Shown here: positions 49,412 through 61,100 of the stretch, in pieces
How the letters are laid out: the number at the start of each line of letters is the position of its first letter
Numbering within the stretch: the stretch's first letter is position 1
Assembly (NCBI GenBank): GCA_965153455.1
Contig: OZ234496.1
Span: forward strand, 3,667,207-3,731,206
Origin: Sphagnum compactum
Taxonomy: Eukaryota > Bryophyta > Sphagnopsida > Sphagnales
DNA length: 64,000 nt
Direction of reading: 5' to 3'
Translations under genes and position numbers: made by a program
The notes under the pieces: model-generated
Seen by the model: the letters and a program-made list of their open reading frames with translations, nothing else
Told to the model about the DNA's origin: nothing
The model's database searches: none

Positions 49412-52400
49412 ATGGGGGCAGGAGCTTTGCCTTCATTCCATGACACCTACCGACAGGTTTTGGAGCAATTGGAGAAGTTGAAGCGGATCCATGAATTGCA
49501 AGTACGGACTGCAGAAGTACCACCACCCAGGCTTTCAATGGAAGCGGGAAATCAGAGTGGTCCATGGAATGGAACAGAGAATCCAGACGTGCGGAGACTG
49601 GTTACTATATCTCAAGTTGTTGTGGATTTGGGAAGCAATGAGAGAGAAAGTGATGGTGATGGAGCACTGGGTGGTGTTGATGACAAGGACATGCTCAGCA
49701 GAGAAAGGATAAAGGCCCGAGGAGGAGCTCAAGGAGTGACCCTCGAGAAACAGACTCAGACAAGCCATAATGAAATCCCAGAGAGAGGATTGACAACTAG
49801 TGAGGTGGAATATGAAGACCAAAAAGAAGTCTTGGGGAATTTGCAGCTAAAGCAGCAGCACAATCAAAAGGAGACAATGGAGGATGAAAATGAACAGAGA
49901 TCCTGGAAGGTTGAGGAGTTTTGGAATCAAGATGATGCAAAGAAATCCAAAACTAATGAGGTCCTTGCATTCGAATATATGGGGAAGACCAGGGGGAGAT
50001 TGGATGCTCTTCAAGGTAACAGTGATGCTGCATTTGCAGACAAGGGAAAAGATTATAGGGCAAGGAATGGACAAGAGAGGGAAGAGGATAAGGACAGACC
50101 ACTTCTTGATGTCAGCGATACTACTCTGCACCCTAACAGTGATAGGGAGACAGCTTCACAGACTGATAAAAGCCGCAGGCATTCAACAAGACTAGAGATC
50201 AGAAGAGAAACTCTGAAGAGAGAGCTTTGGCATGAAGTTTATGAGGAGCTTACTAGTGAACTAGGTGCTTACATTCCTTTTGAAAAGAAAGAGGGCAGTG
50301 ATTCCCTTCTCAATTTTGTGAACCAAATCAGCCACCTTGTGCGGGACCAATTTGATTTGCTCCAACAGGAGGAAACTCGAAGTGGGACTTTGAGAGATGC
50401 TTTGACAAGAAAACACAGAGAAAATGAGGTCTTGTGCTCTGAGAAAGCTGCTCTCCAAGACAAGCTAGATGTGATTCTTTCCACTCTCCAACAAGGCAGC
50501 AGGTGAGTGCTTACACAACTTCGATACGAATTCTTCTTTCAAACTCTGCACTAGGACCATTTAGCACAAAACCAAGCTAACTAACATCATAAGCACAAGA
50601 TTTGCATACTGAGCCATTAAAGCCTATGGGGGTGCACATGCTTCATCAATTTTGTCCTACCTGGGTGAATAATGACCTAGGTTTTAACGGGGTTGATTTG
50701 GGTACTGGATGTGTCTAAAAAATATGGGGTGAGTGGTTGTTGTTGGCTGCTTTATTATATCTCATCACTTCAAGCGTTCTTTTCACACAATTAGGAAAGC
50801 AGAAAGGGTGCTGTGAATGTTGCTTCTCTTTGCAACATGTGACTTCTTTTGATTTAAAATTTTTATTGTAGGGTCATTGTTTCTAAATTATCTAAATTTC
50901 CAGTATTTTTCAATCATAACAATCTGGTTACAACTTTACAAGATGTTTGAGAGATGGCTTGTATGATGTTGTGCAAGAGCAGGAGGTGTGCAAACTGCCA
51001 ATCTGTGTACAACAAGGCAAACACCAAGAAAATAGACAGTCCTATTGCTGTTCTGAAAAGGCATAAAGCTGTATGTGTTTCACCTGAGGTGGGAGAAGAT
51101 GTGGCTGTGGAAGTGATGCGTTCTTTATCAATGACCCATAACCATCAATCTGCTGCTGACAGTTCCACAGACGAGGGGTTGCTTCCAGTTTCAAAGGACT
51201 TCAAGAGGCCCTCTTTGGGAAATGGGGTAGGCAATCCCTTTTTAACAATTGGGGCAAGTTCTAAAGGGTGTCCTGAGGTTCCAGTTTTGGTAAAAAAGCA
51301 AGAGGCAGGGGAATCTTCAATTAAGCGGAAAAGAGGGCCTGAGGTTTTTGATCTTACAGATGGAGGGAAACCATCAGTGGAAAAGAGCAAGCGATTGTCT
51401 GATGTTGAGAGGGAGCTAGTGGAAAGGAAAGGTGTAGTACCTCAGGTGGAGCAGCCAAGGTTGTCTACAAACTCCTATGGCAGCAGGGGATTTCTCCCCA
51501 AAAAGCCAAAAGGTCAAGGTGCCTCTCCATGGGTGTTTGTGAGCAGTGAGGAATCTGAGAAGGAAGACATAGGGACACTGGAAGCAGGCAAGCAAGGTGA
51601 AGCCTTCCAGGATGAAGAAGAGAATTTCAAGGAAGAGAAGGAGAGTGAAGGAAATGCCAGTGGGAAAAAAACCATGTGTGATACTGAGACTGAGGATGAG
51701 GATGAGGAAACAGAAAGTGATTTTGAAAGCCAAGATTCATATAGAGCCATCATGAGAAAGGCTTTTCCAGGGCAGTTGAGACAAAGTGGTACAAACCAGG
51801 CTATGTACAGGTATGAAGGAAATGCTGAAGAGGATGAGAGGCAACAAGAATGTGAAGATGAGCCAAGGCTGGGAGTTGGTAAGTATGCTGAATTTGAATG
51901 TGGGGTCACAAGCAAACTTGGTGAGGAAAAGACTGGCACCCTCCGAGCATACGAGTCTGGTGTAATTGAGATCTTCTGTGATTGTTCTATGGGCATTTGT
52001 GCTAAAGGTGTGTATTGTTCCCTCTCTTCCCTTGATTTGGTGTAAGTATGTCACCTTTCCTGATGAGGGCTTTCGTTTCACAGTGGTGGAGCTACTGTAA
52101 CTCAGACAAAGACCAGTGAGCAGAAAAGGACTTGTATGTCCTCCATAATTTTTGGTTTTCAATTGTCTGTAAGACTAAAACTCCTATTTGCACTGAGCAG
52201 AAAAGGAGTTGTATCTCCTGCATAATATGCGGTTTTCACTTGTCTGTAAGGCCTGTCACTGTTACTTGTTTTTGTTTGAGAAACTTTCATTTCCCTCTGC
52301 AGTTGTAGGGTGTTTGATATTTCTGAGCATGAATGGTGTATACAATTGTTTTTAGCAATCGAAAGAAGCCTATCAATTGTCTTTCTCTTTTCCCTCCCCT

Positions 52401-52747
52401 GGTTGACATTTTTAGTCGGACTACACAAGGGTGCTGGAAGTCTACAGTACTGTTTTTTTGTGCAAACTTCCTTCAACTTGGAGAGTATTGCTGCTTCTTG
52501 ACTTGCTACTCAACCTAATTTTACAATGAATGTGGTTCCACTGCTGATCTGTTGAGATTCAGGTATGTCTATGACCCCTGGGGCTTTTGAGAAGCATGGT
52601 GGAAGAGCAGCCTCAAAGAAGTGGAGAGACTCAATATGGGTTAAGTACATGAATCAGAAGATGCCTGTGTCCCGAGTGAAGGAGCTTGATGCATACCTTC
52701 ATTATCCTCAACGCATCCGTGAAGGCAGAAGCTCCAAGGAATTGTAG
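49412..52747 (+). CDS. SAND-domain (ULTRAPETALA-like) nuclear protein with coiled coil and CCHC-like finger, 766 aa
   Basis: Three exons, 49412-50502, 50983-52007 and 52563-52747, join in frame across GT-AG introns. Residues about 1-360 are polar and charged, ending in a predicted coiled coil (about 300-361, NFVNQISHLVRDQFDLLQQE). At 366-395 there is a C-x2-C-x21-H-x3-C pattern starting CANCQSVY, possibly zinc-binding. An acidic, disordered stretch follows (about 560-640). Residues about 665-750 match the SAND domain of ULTRAPETALA1: GTLRAYESGVIEIFCDC, then across the second intron MTPGAFEKHGGR, KKWRDSIWV and KMPVSRVKELDAYL. ULT proteins are trithorax-type chromatin factors that counter Polycomb. 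Unlike ULT1 (about 240 aa with SAND first and a Cys-rich C-terminus), here SAND is last and the Cys-rich part is absent. The frame opens with no stop from 49391, but the first ATG is 49412. Confidence 0.85.
50981..50985 (+). other. Tandem acceptor (CAG-GAG) at SAND gene exon 2
   Basis: The exon 2 acceptor region reads CAGGAGGTG, so splicing after CAG (exon from 50983) or after GAG (exon from 50986) both keep the frame and differ by one arginine. Confidence 0.5.
52118..52252. repeat. 77-bp tandem duplication in SAND gene intron 2
   Basis: GAGCAGAAAAGGACTTGTAT at 52118 recurs as GAGCAGAAAAGGAGTTGTAT at 52195. Both continue through CTCC, CATAAT, GGTTTTCA and TTGTCTGTAAG. Confidence 0.8.
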
Positions 52748-54500
52748 CAGAGCTTGGTTAGGGCCCAACAAGTTACTATGCCAAATTCATAACTTATATC
52801 AAGAAGAGAAAGCAGCAGTGAGTATGGTGCTGTACACTGTGGGAGTGCTGTGTGTATCACAAGGCCAAGCTCAATTTCAAGTGGGAGTGCTCAATCTCAA
52901 CAGATACAAGTATTGAACTACCATTACCTTTGATTTTCATTCCATGCTCCAATTCTGTTGATCCAGAAAGTCTTATGACAGTGAGTGGGGCGTCCATGTA
53001 CATCCTTCAGTTATTTTATGTTACTGTAATGCATTATTTGGTTGTGATGCTCCTCTTGATCAGGTAGGAGGGACATGTACCACCCATACACCTGCTAGTA
53101 TCAGGTAGTGTAATGTGAATGGTGGAGGGAGAAAGTATGCGTCATTGAGTTCTCAAAAGCAGTTCAGACCACTGTACCAATATGAAGTATTCTGTTTCAA
53201 ATATGGCTTTTAGTGGACAAGGGGTGGGTGCTGTGAAATACTGACTTCACACTCAATTACTTTTCAGTTAAAGAATGGATACACACATATCTGGCACTTC
53301 TGAGAACATCTAAGATGTACAGACCCTACACAGGATTAGCAGTAGCTTGGGCAAAATTTTAGGTTGCCTTGCTCACAAGAGTTTAGAAGATGTGGTTTTA
53401 AGTTCCTTGTATGTTTAGTGATGCTTTTTATCCATTGTCCTTGCTATTGGATCTCTGAGTCTTGGAGAGTGTATGCAGGTATGCAGGATGCATAGAAGAC
53501 GCAGAGGTGTGATGAACATAGCAAGCATGCCTTCGCAGTTGGATGTGTGAGGGATGTATTGTGTGTGTGTGCGCGTGTGTGTTGGTTGCCTGCAAATGCA
53601 CAACTGCACAAAGTCTCTCATCCTAGTTAAACAAAGGAGCAAATGCTGGTCAGAATCTTTCCACACCATAAATGATAGCAATCCTGAACAGATAATATGC
53701 AGAAGATGTGGTATGTACATTTACCTTAGTACAGCAGCTCCTTTTTGAGCTTTAACATTTGCCTTGAGTGATCTCATAGCTTGCTTGTTGCATTCAGTAC
53801 TTGTAGTATCTCATGCCTCCACAATTGTTGACCCAACTTCTTGCAGACTAGGTGCTTCACCATGAGTTTACATGGTCACTTTGCCTGCTGTGGAGTGGGG
53901 TTCAGAAGTGAATTCGAATCCATCTCCTTTGGTGGTGAGGCATGCACCAGACACACAAAGACCTGGGTTTAACAGCTCAAGAAATCTGATTTTTAGTTTC
54001 ATCTGTTCTTTGAGATATCTTCAGTTACCTGCAAAAAAATCCAAACAGAACCTGGTTTGTTATCTATGTACTGCGCCAGAGGCCTGCACATTGGGATCTA
54101 TTGCACTCTCCCTTGTGTATGACAGATTGAAGTATCAATATAAATTAGTGAAGCATGTGCAGAACTATTGCCATGCCAAAGAAGCATTGCCGGGTGTACA
54201 AGGATCATGATTAGATCAGATGGTGGGAACTCCTACCTCAAGATGTGTTCGGTCTCTTACTTTCTTGCCTTGTGACATCAGGCTGATGCAGGAGAGAACT
54301 GACAACACTTTCCAGTCAGGGTTTTGTGTAAGTCTCTCAGTTCCCACGCATAGGTATAAGATTTCATGTATCTCGGTCTCTGTAGGGGTCAAAGACTAAA
54401 ATTACCAGACAATGTCTGAAATCTTCGATGCAGACTGAGCTCTCTTCTTCAGGAGGTTATTTGTTTGAGCGCAAAACTTGAATTACTTTCTGGCACAGTC
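52748..54500. other. Downstream of the SAND gene: no supported gene, some exon-like traces
   Basis: The 3' UTR of the SAND gene presumably starts here. Short frames at 53554-53748 (with a C-x2-C pair, ICRRCG, before a donor-like GTATGT) and 53872-54210 could be decayed exons but cannot be joined into one frame. A TG/CG tract lies near 53559-53582. Confidence 0.4.
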
Positions 54501-54562
54501 CAATTCTATGGCTTGAAGAGTTGGAACATGCATTGGAGTCACTATAAGACAGCTAACTACAG

Positions 54563-54898
54563 GTGCCTTCTCCCAAGCCTCTTGTTCTTGTTATCAATGG
54601 ATCCAGTTGTGTTGGCCAAGATGCCATCATCAAGGGTTTTTCATCGCATCTGTACCTTAACCAAGACTCTTTTGGTAGCAGCATATACCCAAAAACCTCT
54701 TGCGAGTTGAATTGTACATCTAAAGGCTTCTCTTGTAATTTCTTGGATCTAACTGTGAGCCAGAGTCCTCAAGGTTTATCCTGTGACATTTTTGACAAAC
54801 GCTCTCAACCAGAGTATGCAGGTATCGAAATGATTAGAATGCCTCATGTTCATTCCAATATCTCAATGACTGCAAAGCTGGGGGTTATCAATAGTTAA
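54563..54898 (+). pseudogene. Possible guanylate-kinase P-loop relic
   Basis: After an acceptor-like AACTACAG the frame starts PSPKPLVLVINGSSCVGQDA and continues IIKGF. This resembles the exon start of plant organellar guanylate kinases (PLIVVISGPSGVGKDAVIK). Here the P-loop lysine is replaced by Gln and a Gly by Cys, which would abolish nucleotide binding. The rest of the 111-residue frame shows no guanylate-kinase motif. I read it as a gene fragment that has decayed or a chance match. It is not an active kinase. Confidence 0.25.
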
Positions 54899-54899
54899 G

Positions 54900-56800
54900 T
54901 TTACAGATTCTTGAGACTTTGTAGTTGTAAGAAGTTTTTTTTCTTCCAGATGGTCAGTCTTTTTGTCTTTCTGAAGGCAAAATGCTACCCTTTTAAAGTT
55001 CCTCTAAAGAGAACTAGAGGGTTGGTTCTTAAAGAAAAATTCCTGTTTGGAATTTCCGCTTTTGGCATTTTCAGAATGATTTTGCTTCGGGTCATGTAAG
55101 TGGGGAGCTTCCTGTTAGCCCACTTGTTCTTAGTCTTTCCCTGTTCTTTTCCCTTTCTGTCCTTCTTTGTTTCTTTGTCTGGTCTTTGTTGTGGGGTCTG
55201 TTGCTAGCCAGTAGTATGGCTGAGTCTTCCTGTTGCTTCCGGAATTGCAGCAGAAACTCAGTTCACAGGATGGTGCTTGTCACTGGCCTTTACCCACTGT
55301 AGGGAGCTGATGAAGTCAGTGGGGAAGTTGTGATACTTAAGTCACTATCATACATACTACTGTTGATGGTCCCTGAACAGGCGTGAGACTGGAACAGGTG
55401 TGCGTTTTTCGTTTTTTGTTTGTTTTTTGTCTCCCCTTATTTGGTTCTTTCTGTGGCTTCCTCTGTTTCATCTTCATTGCGAGAATGGAGATTTCTCTAT
55501 TCTTATGAAAGATATTCATCTCATCTTTGCTGTCTGTTTGTTTTAGTTTGAATTTCCTTGTTTTTGCTGTTTGCTGAGTTGAGATCTGAAAATTCTAAAA
55601 CCATCTCATTATTACAGTATCATTTTTCAACTCTATTCAGCTTGACTTAAATTGTGTAAAGCATGGAGAAGGTCCTCAGTGCTTTTGAAGGTTATAGCCC
55701 TGTTACCTCAATTCTATTCAGGTTGACTTAAATCATCAGTAGGAAGAAGTCCCTAGTGCTTTTTAAGATCACACTTGCTTATCACAATGGGTTTCACTCA
55801 TCCTGCACCTCTTTGTTCATCCATTCACTCTAGAAGGTTCCAGAACCTTTACTTGACATCCCCCTGTGCTGTACTTCTAAACTCAATTCTTTATCCTCCT
55901 TCTGAATCAAATCAACATTCTTGTGTTCTTGGAGTGAATCCCACTTCTTCATGGTATTGAAGCAAAGAGCTGATCTTTAGTAGTTCCTTTAATCATTGGA
56001 CTTCTTATTATCTCTTGGTATCATCTAGGGCTACTGCAGTTCTAATTTGTCTCCTACTTCAATCCAACAGAATTCAAGGAGAAGAAACAGAGGAGGCAGA
56101 AGGTGGAAGGACAATAGACTCAAGACAAAGACATTCCTCAAAGTACACAAACCAGGGAGTCCACAAGCGCTCCTACCCTAGTCAGACTCATAGCTTGCTG
56201 GGAAACATTGATATGAGCATACCAGAGGGTAGCACAAAAATATGGAGTTTCATGAAGTTAGGGTAATGAACCTTCTACCAAAAAAAGGATTATGGAAATA
56301 TGTCATCTCAGGTGCAAATGACTTCATGTGCAATGAACAAAAAGAATCCAGAATAGATTCAACTCTAGAAGCTAGCAACACTGGAGAAACTGAAAGTATT
56401 GTATTTGATGAAAAATTGGGTAGAAACAAGAGACTAACTCAATTGGCATGTGGCACGTGCCATTTGAGGGTATAGTAGTCGATCAAAGAACAAGGATTGG
56501 CAGAAAATCTGATTTGAATTCTTGCCAATTTGTAATGGTGTCTTCCCATGCCACCCTTGTTCTATTTCATTTGTGCAGTAAACCAACAATGTTTCAGATG
56601 AGCTTTACATTTCAGATGATCTCTCTAGTGCCAGCCCATCAACATGTGGATGCCAATGCAATCCAATTACAAAATTTCAAAAGATAAAAGTTAACTCAGA
56701 TTCCAGCCAAGATCTGAAATCAAGGAAGCCAAAGGGGACAAACAAAGAAAACAAAAGAGAAACATAAAAATGTAAAACAAAACTGAGTCTTCAATCTTCA
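54900..56800. other. Intergenic DNA with a short duplication
   Basis: No gene is supported. An 81-bp diverged tandem duplication (TCAACTCTATTCAGCTTGAC at 55627, TCAATTCTATTCAGGTTGAC at 55708) is the only clear structure. Frames at 56015-56687 are Ser/Gln/Glu-rich without a domain. Confidence 0.45.
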
Positions 56801-56819
56801 AACTGATTACTATCTTTCT

Positions 56820-57620
56820 TTCATGATTGTCTTGATCATCTGAGAGTTCACATGACCCAATCTATTATGCCATCTACGTATGTTGAGGTCTCTCCCAACA
56901 TTATCCACAACATGGACGTCATTTGTTGGCACAAGAGCTTTAGTAGTAGGTGGACCATAACCTCCAGATTCAATATATAGAGTTCTCTTACTTTCACAAC
57001 TTTTATCATGATCCTTCCGTTCTTGCTTTGATGCCTCATTTCATATTCATCTCCCTAACAAACAACAATGACACCCTTGCTAGTTAATTTTCCTTTAGGC
57101 AACAAGTTTTTCATCAACTGTGAAGCATACACAGCTTTATGATAAAACCCACTCTCTTCTCTGCATCAACACAAGCTCTCATTTCTATGTCACCAATTCC
57201 CTCAATGCAAATGACAATATCATTTGTGAATCTCACACCTTACTCTAAATGTGTTGAGAGTCAATAAACCACTCCTTGTTAGTCATATATGTTAGATGCA
57301 TGCAAAACTAACGTACCACTGTTTATCTCTAGACTTATTCCTCTCTTAAGACGTTGCAACCTCGATCACCTTAGGCAATAGTCTGATCACCTTCAAAGGT
57401 TCCGTCATTTGTAACATAATAATTATCTTTTGTAATATTAGCAAAACTTTTCTTGTTTTCATGCATCTTCAAACATGTGGGAGACATACATGCCTATGCC
57501 CAATGAATGTCCTTTCTCCTCACAACAATTGCATTCACTATTCTTCTAAAGATTCACTGCCTTATTTGCCCTTGATTTTCTTTCTTTTGTAGTCGAATGC
57601 TTTCTTCTTGAAATTACTCT
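56820..57620 (-). mobile_element. Broken Ty1/Copia retrotransposon fragment (gag zinc knuckle to GAG-pre-integrase)
   Basis: On the minus strand, reading from high to low positions and switching frames at stops: a knuckle-like CNCCEEKGHS near 57530, a protease-start-like EWFIDS near 57270, then SQLMKNLLPKGKLTSKG near 57100 and the GAG-pre-integrase motif WHNRLGHVNSQ near 56850. This order is that of Copia polyproteins. Numerous stops and frameshifts, and the absence of integrase and reverse transcriptase downstream, show that it is a dead fragment. No LTR pair was identified. Confidence 0.7.
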
Positions 57621-58112
57621 GAGTTGCCTTATTAGCATAGCCTCAACTTCTTGACCTAAACTATGCTAATAACTAACTGTTAAACTTCTCCACTCTCACC
57701 AATTCTTTGGACTGTCCTATGGAAGACATAGTTACATTTTCTCCAAACTTCCTTTGTTCATTCTACCTCATTGTCTTTTTCTAGTTTAAGAATTACACTT
57801 CGACAATACTAACCAAATTGTTGGCCCATTACCTAAAGAGAGATGCTATCAACAAGATGAAGAAAACACAAAGCTCGTTTGAAACAATGTTTGGTTTACC
57901 GCACAAATGAAACAGAACCAATGTACTTCAGTTTGTATACAGCAGTTCAGAAAGAGGCAGACCAAAAATCATAACCAATGACTCCCTACATTGTGTCCAA
58001 CCAAGAAAAAGTCTACAAATACAAACTGAGTCTATTGTACCTAAAGAACTATCATCATTATGAAAGCTCAAATACCAGATCCATGCAGGGTGCTAGGTTT
58101 ACCCCCTGCTCT
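57621..58112. other. Copia-related remnant and 3' flank of the endoplasmin gene
   Basis: The left part may continue the decayed gag on the minus strand. The part next to 58113 is presumably the 3' UTR of the endoplasmin gene. No other feature was seen. Confidence 0.4.
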
Positions 58113-61100
58113 CTAAAGCTCATCTTTGACATCCTCTTCTGAATCTCTGAACTGTCCTGCAGGGTCTGTCTCCCCCTCCTCGTTGAATTTAATTTCCTCC
58201 TGTGATAGCAGATAAATCATCAGTTGCATGTTAAGTATGTCCTTGGGTGCAAATTTACAGAGTAAAAATATGAGAAACCATTCCCAACTGTTCCTACATG
58301 TTTCAATGAGTACTTTCAGTGACTGCCTTTATCCATTAGCTTTGATAGTCTTTGCCCAAGCATTTCAATTTGGGATTCTCCTTAGTGCTAATGCAGAGCA
58401 ACAAGAACAGATTGCATCCCTTACCTCATCTTGCTCTTGCTCTTGCATGTTGTCAGTTTCCTCTGTTGTTGTCTGCAACTCCTCTTTCTCAATTTCATCT
58501 TCAATTTCATCCTCATCCTCAATCTCAGCATCAGGGCTGACATTCAAGGTTGATCTGACAACAGAATAAACACGGGTAGCAAAGTCCTTGGGATCTTCCA
58601 AGATGAAACCACTCTCCACCAGTGCAGTCTCATATACCAGCTTTGCAACTTGCTTGGCAGCCTCATCCTGTGACACCAATCAATTCAAAACTAAGCAATT
58701 CTTGACCAGACTCTCTTACAGTCATGTTACAAGTAACAATGATATTGCAGAGAATAACATATTAGAGGGAACAGTTATTAGTTCTGGCCAAACACAATTC
58801 AAGATAACAAGAATGGGCATAGCCATAACCTTTTGTCACTAACAAAGCGTCTGACCATCACCTTGACCATTACTCCTGACTGACTTCATCAGCTCCCAAT
58901 AGTGGACTAAGATGCAATCCAGTCAAAACTTTGTGAAACCAAGTTTCTGTGACCTTTCTAAGTTGAAAAACTCAAGTCATGATGTCAACTAGCACCCGAA
59001 GAGTGCATAGCCAGTCAAAAAGTTAACAATATCCTTATTCAGGCTACAACAAGTGATGTTGAATTAAACTGGATACTCAGCCCTGACAGGGTCAAAAGAA
59101 AGTCTGCATGTGTGGAATCCAACACCAGCCAAGAAAGGACAACTAAAACCAAGTTCAAATAAAGTAGCCATGTGCACCTCAGAATTCAAAGCAACACTTT
59201 CGCGAAGCTGTTTGATGATAGGATGCCTGGGGTTGATCTCTAGAATGCGCTTGCCACGCATATAAGCTTGCTTGCTGGGGTCTACAAGTGTCTGTGCTTG
59301 CATGATCCTCTCCATATTTGCAGACCAACCAAACTTGGAAGTGACAACAACACCAGGAGTGCTTGCAAGACGCTTGCTCACCTTCACCAGGAGAAACAAA
59401 GGACAGAGATCACTTCCAATGACATCAGATGTCCACTCTTGCGTAATGACACAAAACTCTCCACAAAGTACCTTGAACATACACACAGGGGCCAAAATCC
59501 TAACACTCCCTGTATTCAGCAAATGTAACATCATTTGATAGAGTGCTAAATGATACCTTCACAGATTCAACATGTTCATCAGCAAGCAAGTCCTTCCACC
59601 ACTTGGTAAGTTCCTTGTATGACTCTTTGACTTCCTTGAACTTTGTTTTCTCATCTTTGCTTCCAATCCTAAGATCATCCTTGGAAGCATTCTGAAACTT
59701 TTTGTCCTCATACTCAGTTAGGTTTTGTGTCAAGTACTCATCAATCGCCTCCGTAAGGTAGATAACCTGCAGTAGCAACATACCATTTCAAACCAACCAA
59801 ATATCCAACAACACTGGAAGACAAAAGACATTGAAGGCCATAACTCATACTTAAAACTGAAGCTCAAAAATTGATGAACACAAATAATCTATCTAGCTAC
59901 ATCAGTGTGATTTTGTCATAAATTCGAAGTAAGGTTACAATGAAGGGGACAGTTCAAAGAAATAGAGATCTACAAGTACCAGCTAATCTCACCTATGCAT
60001 GACCACTTCTTTGCTTTTAATCCATGTGGCGCTCTGAGGTGCGATAAACCCATACTTTTTCTCTATAAATGGTTAGGGGAATGCTCCAAGAGTTTAGATA
60101 CATTTCTATTTATTGTTCAAGTTCCAATGTGTAAGTTTCCTGAAAAAAAAAATTGTGAGTGCAGATAAGTTGAGCAAGAAAAAAGACCCATACCTCATAT
60201 CCCTTGTTCAACAGTTTTTCCAAGAAGGGAGACTTCTCCAACTGTTTCCTATCTTGACCTGTGATATAATAAATTTGCTTCTGCCCAGGTTTCATTCGTG
60301 AAATGTACTGGTCCAGTGATGTTAAGCTGTCACCTGACTTTGAACTGCATATAAACAAGTAGCATAACAAGTCAGTTAGCTAGTACAATAGAGAAAGTAA
60401 GAATTGAAAAGCAATCAAAGACACATGCCATTTATGAAGCTTGTAATCCAAGATAAAATATCCTGCACATGTAGCCCTCTACTATTATAACTTCCTGAAA
60501 CTATCATGAAAGTTACAGAGCATGTTCTGGTGATACCTGTGGAACCGAAGAAGCTTAGCAAGACGGACGCGATTAGTTGCATCTTCAATAATACCCAGCT
60601 TGATTGCCTTACCAAATTCCTTCCAAAACTTGGCATACTTCCCCTTCTTCTCAGCAGATGCCTCTTCTTTGTCCTCATCTTCATCACCTTCCAGATGAAG
60701 CAAACATTTCTGCTTAGTAATTATCTGAGAAACTTAAGAGCAGCCGAGAAAACCCTTGAGATAGCAGGCACCATTGACATGAAACTGGCTACATCACAAA
60801 ATTATGCCATTCAAAGACCACCCCTTTAAGAACCTATACAATGTGGATTATCTTCACCTTAGTCCGCATGAAAGGTACAACATATCCCTACCTTGACAAG
60901 CATACAAACAAAAAATTGTCTAACTTTATCACAGATTTCTCTTTTGAAGATCTTGGTGAACATCACATGTATGAACTAATGTCTGAAATCTGAAGTGAAG
61001 AATTGATAACCTTACTTGTTTCATTTTCTCCAAACTTTTCATCTGGATCTTCATCAACAATGCGGCGGATCATATCCAAGGCTTTCCGTACAAGCTTCTT

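Noticed and set aside
55775-56687. Chain of short plus-strand frames as an extra gene
   Set aside because: The frames cannot be joined by plausible splice sites into one frame, and their composition is Ser/Gln-rich without a domain.
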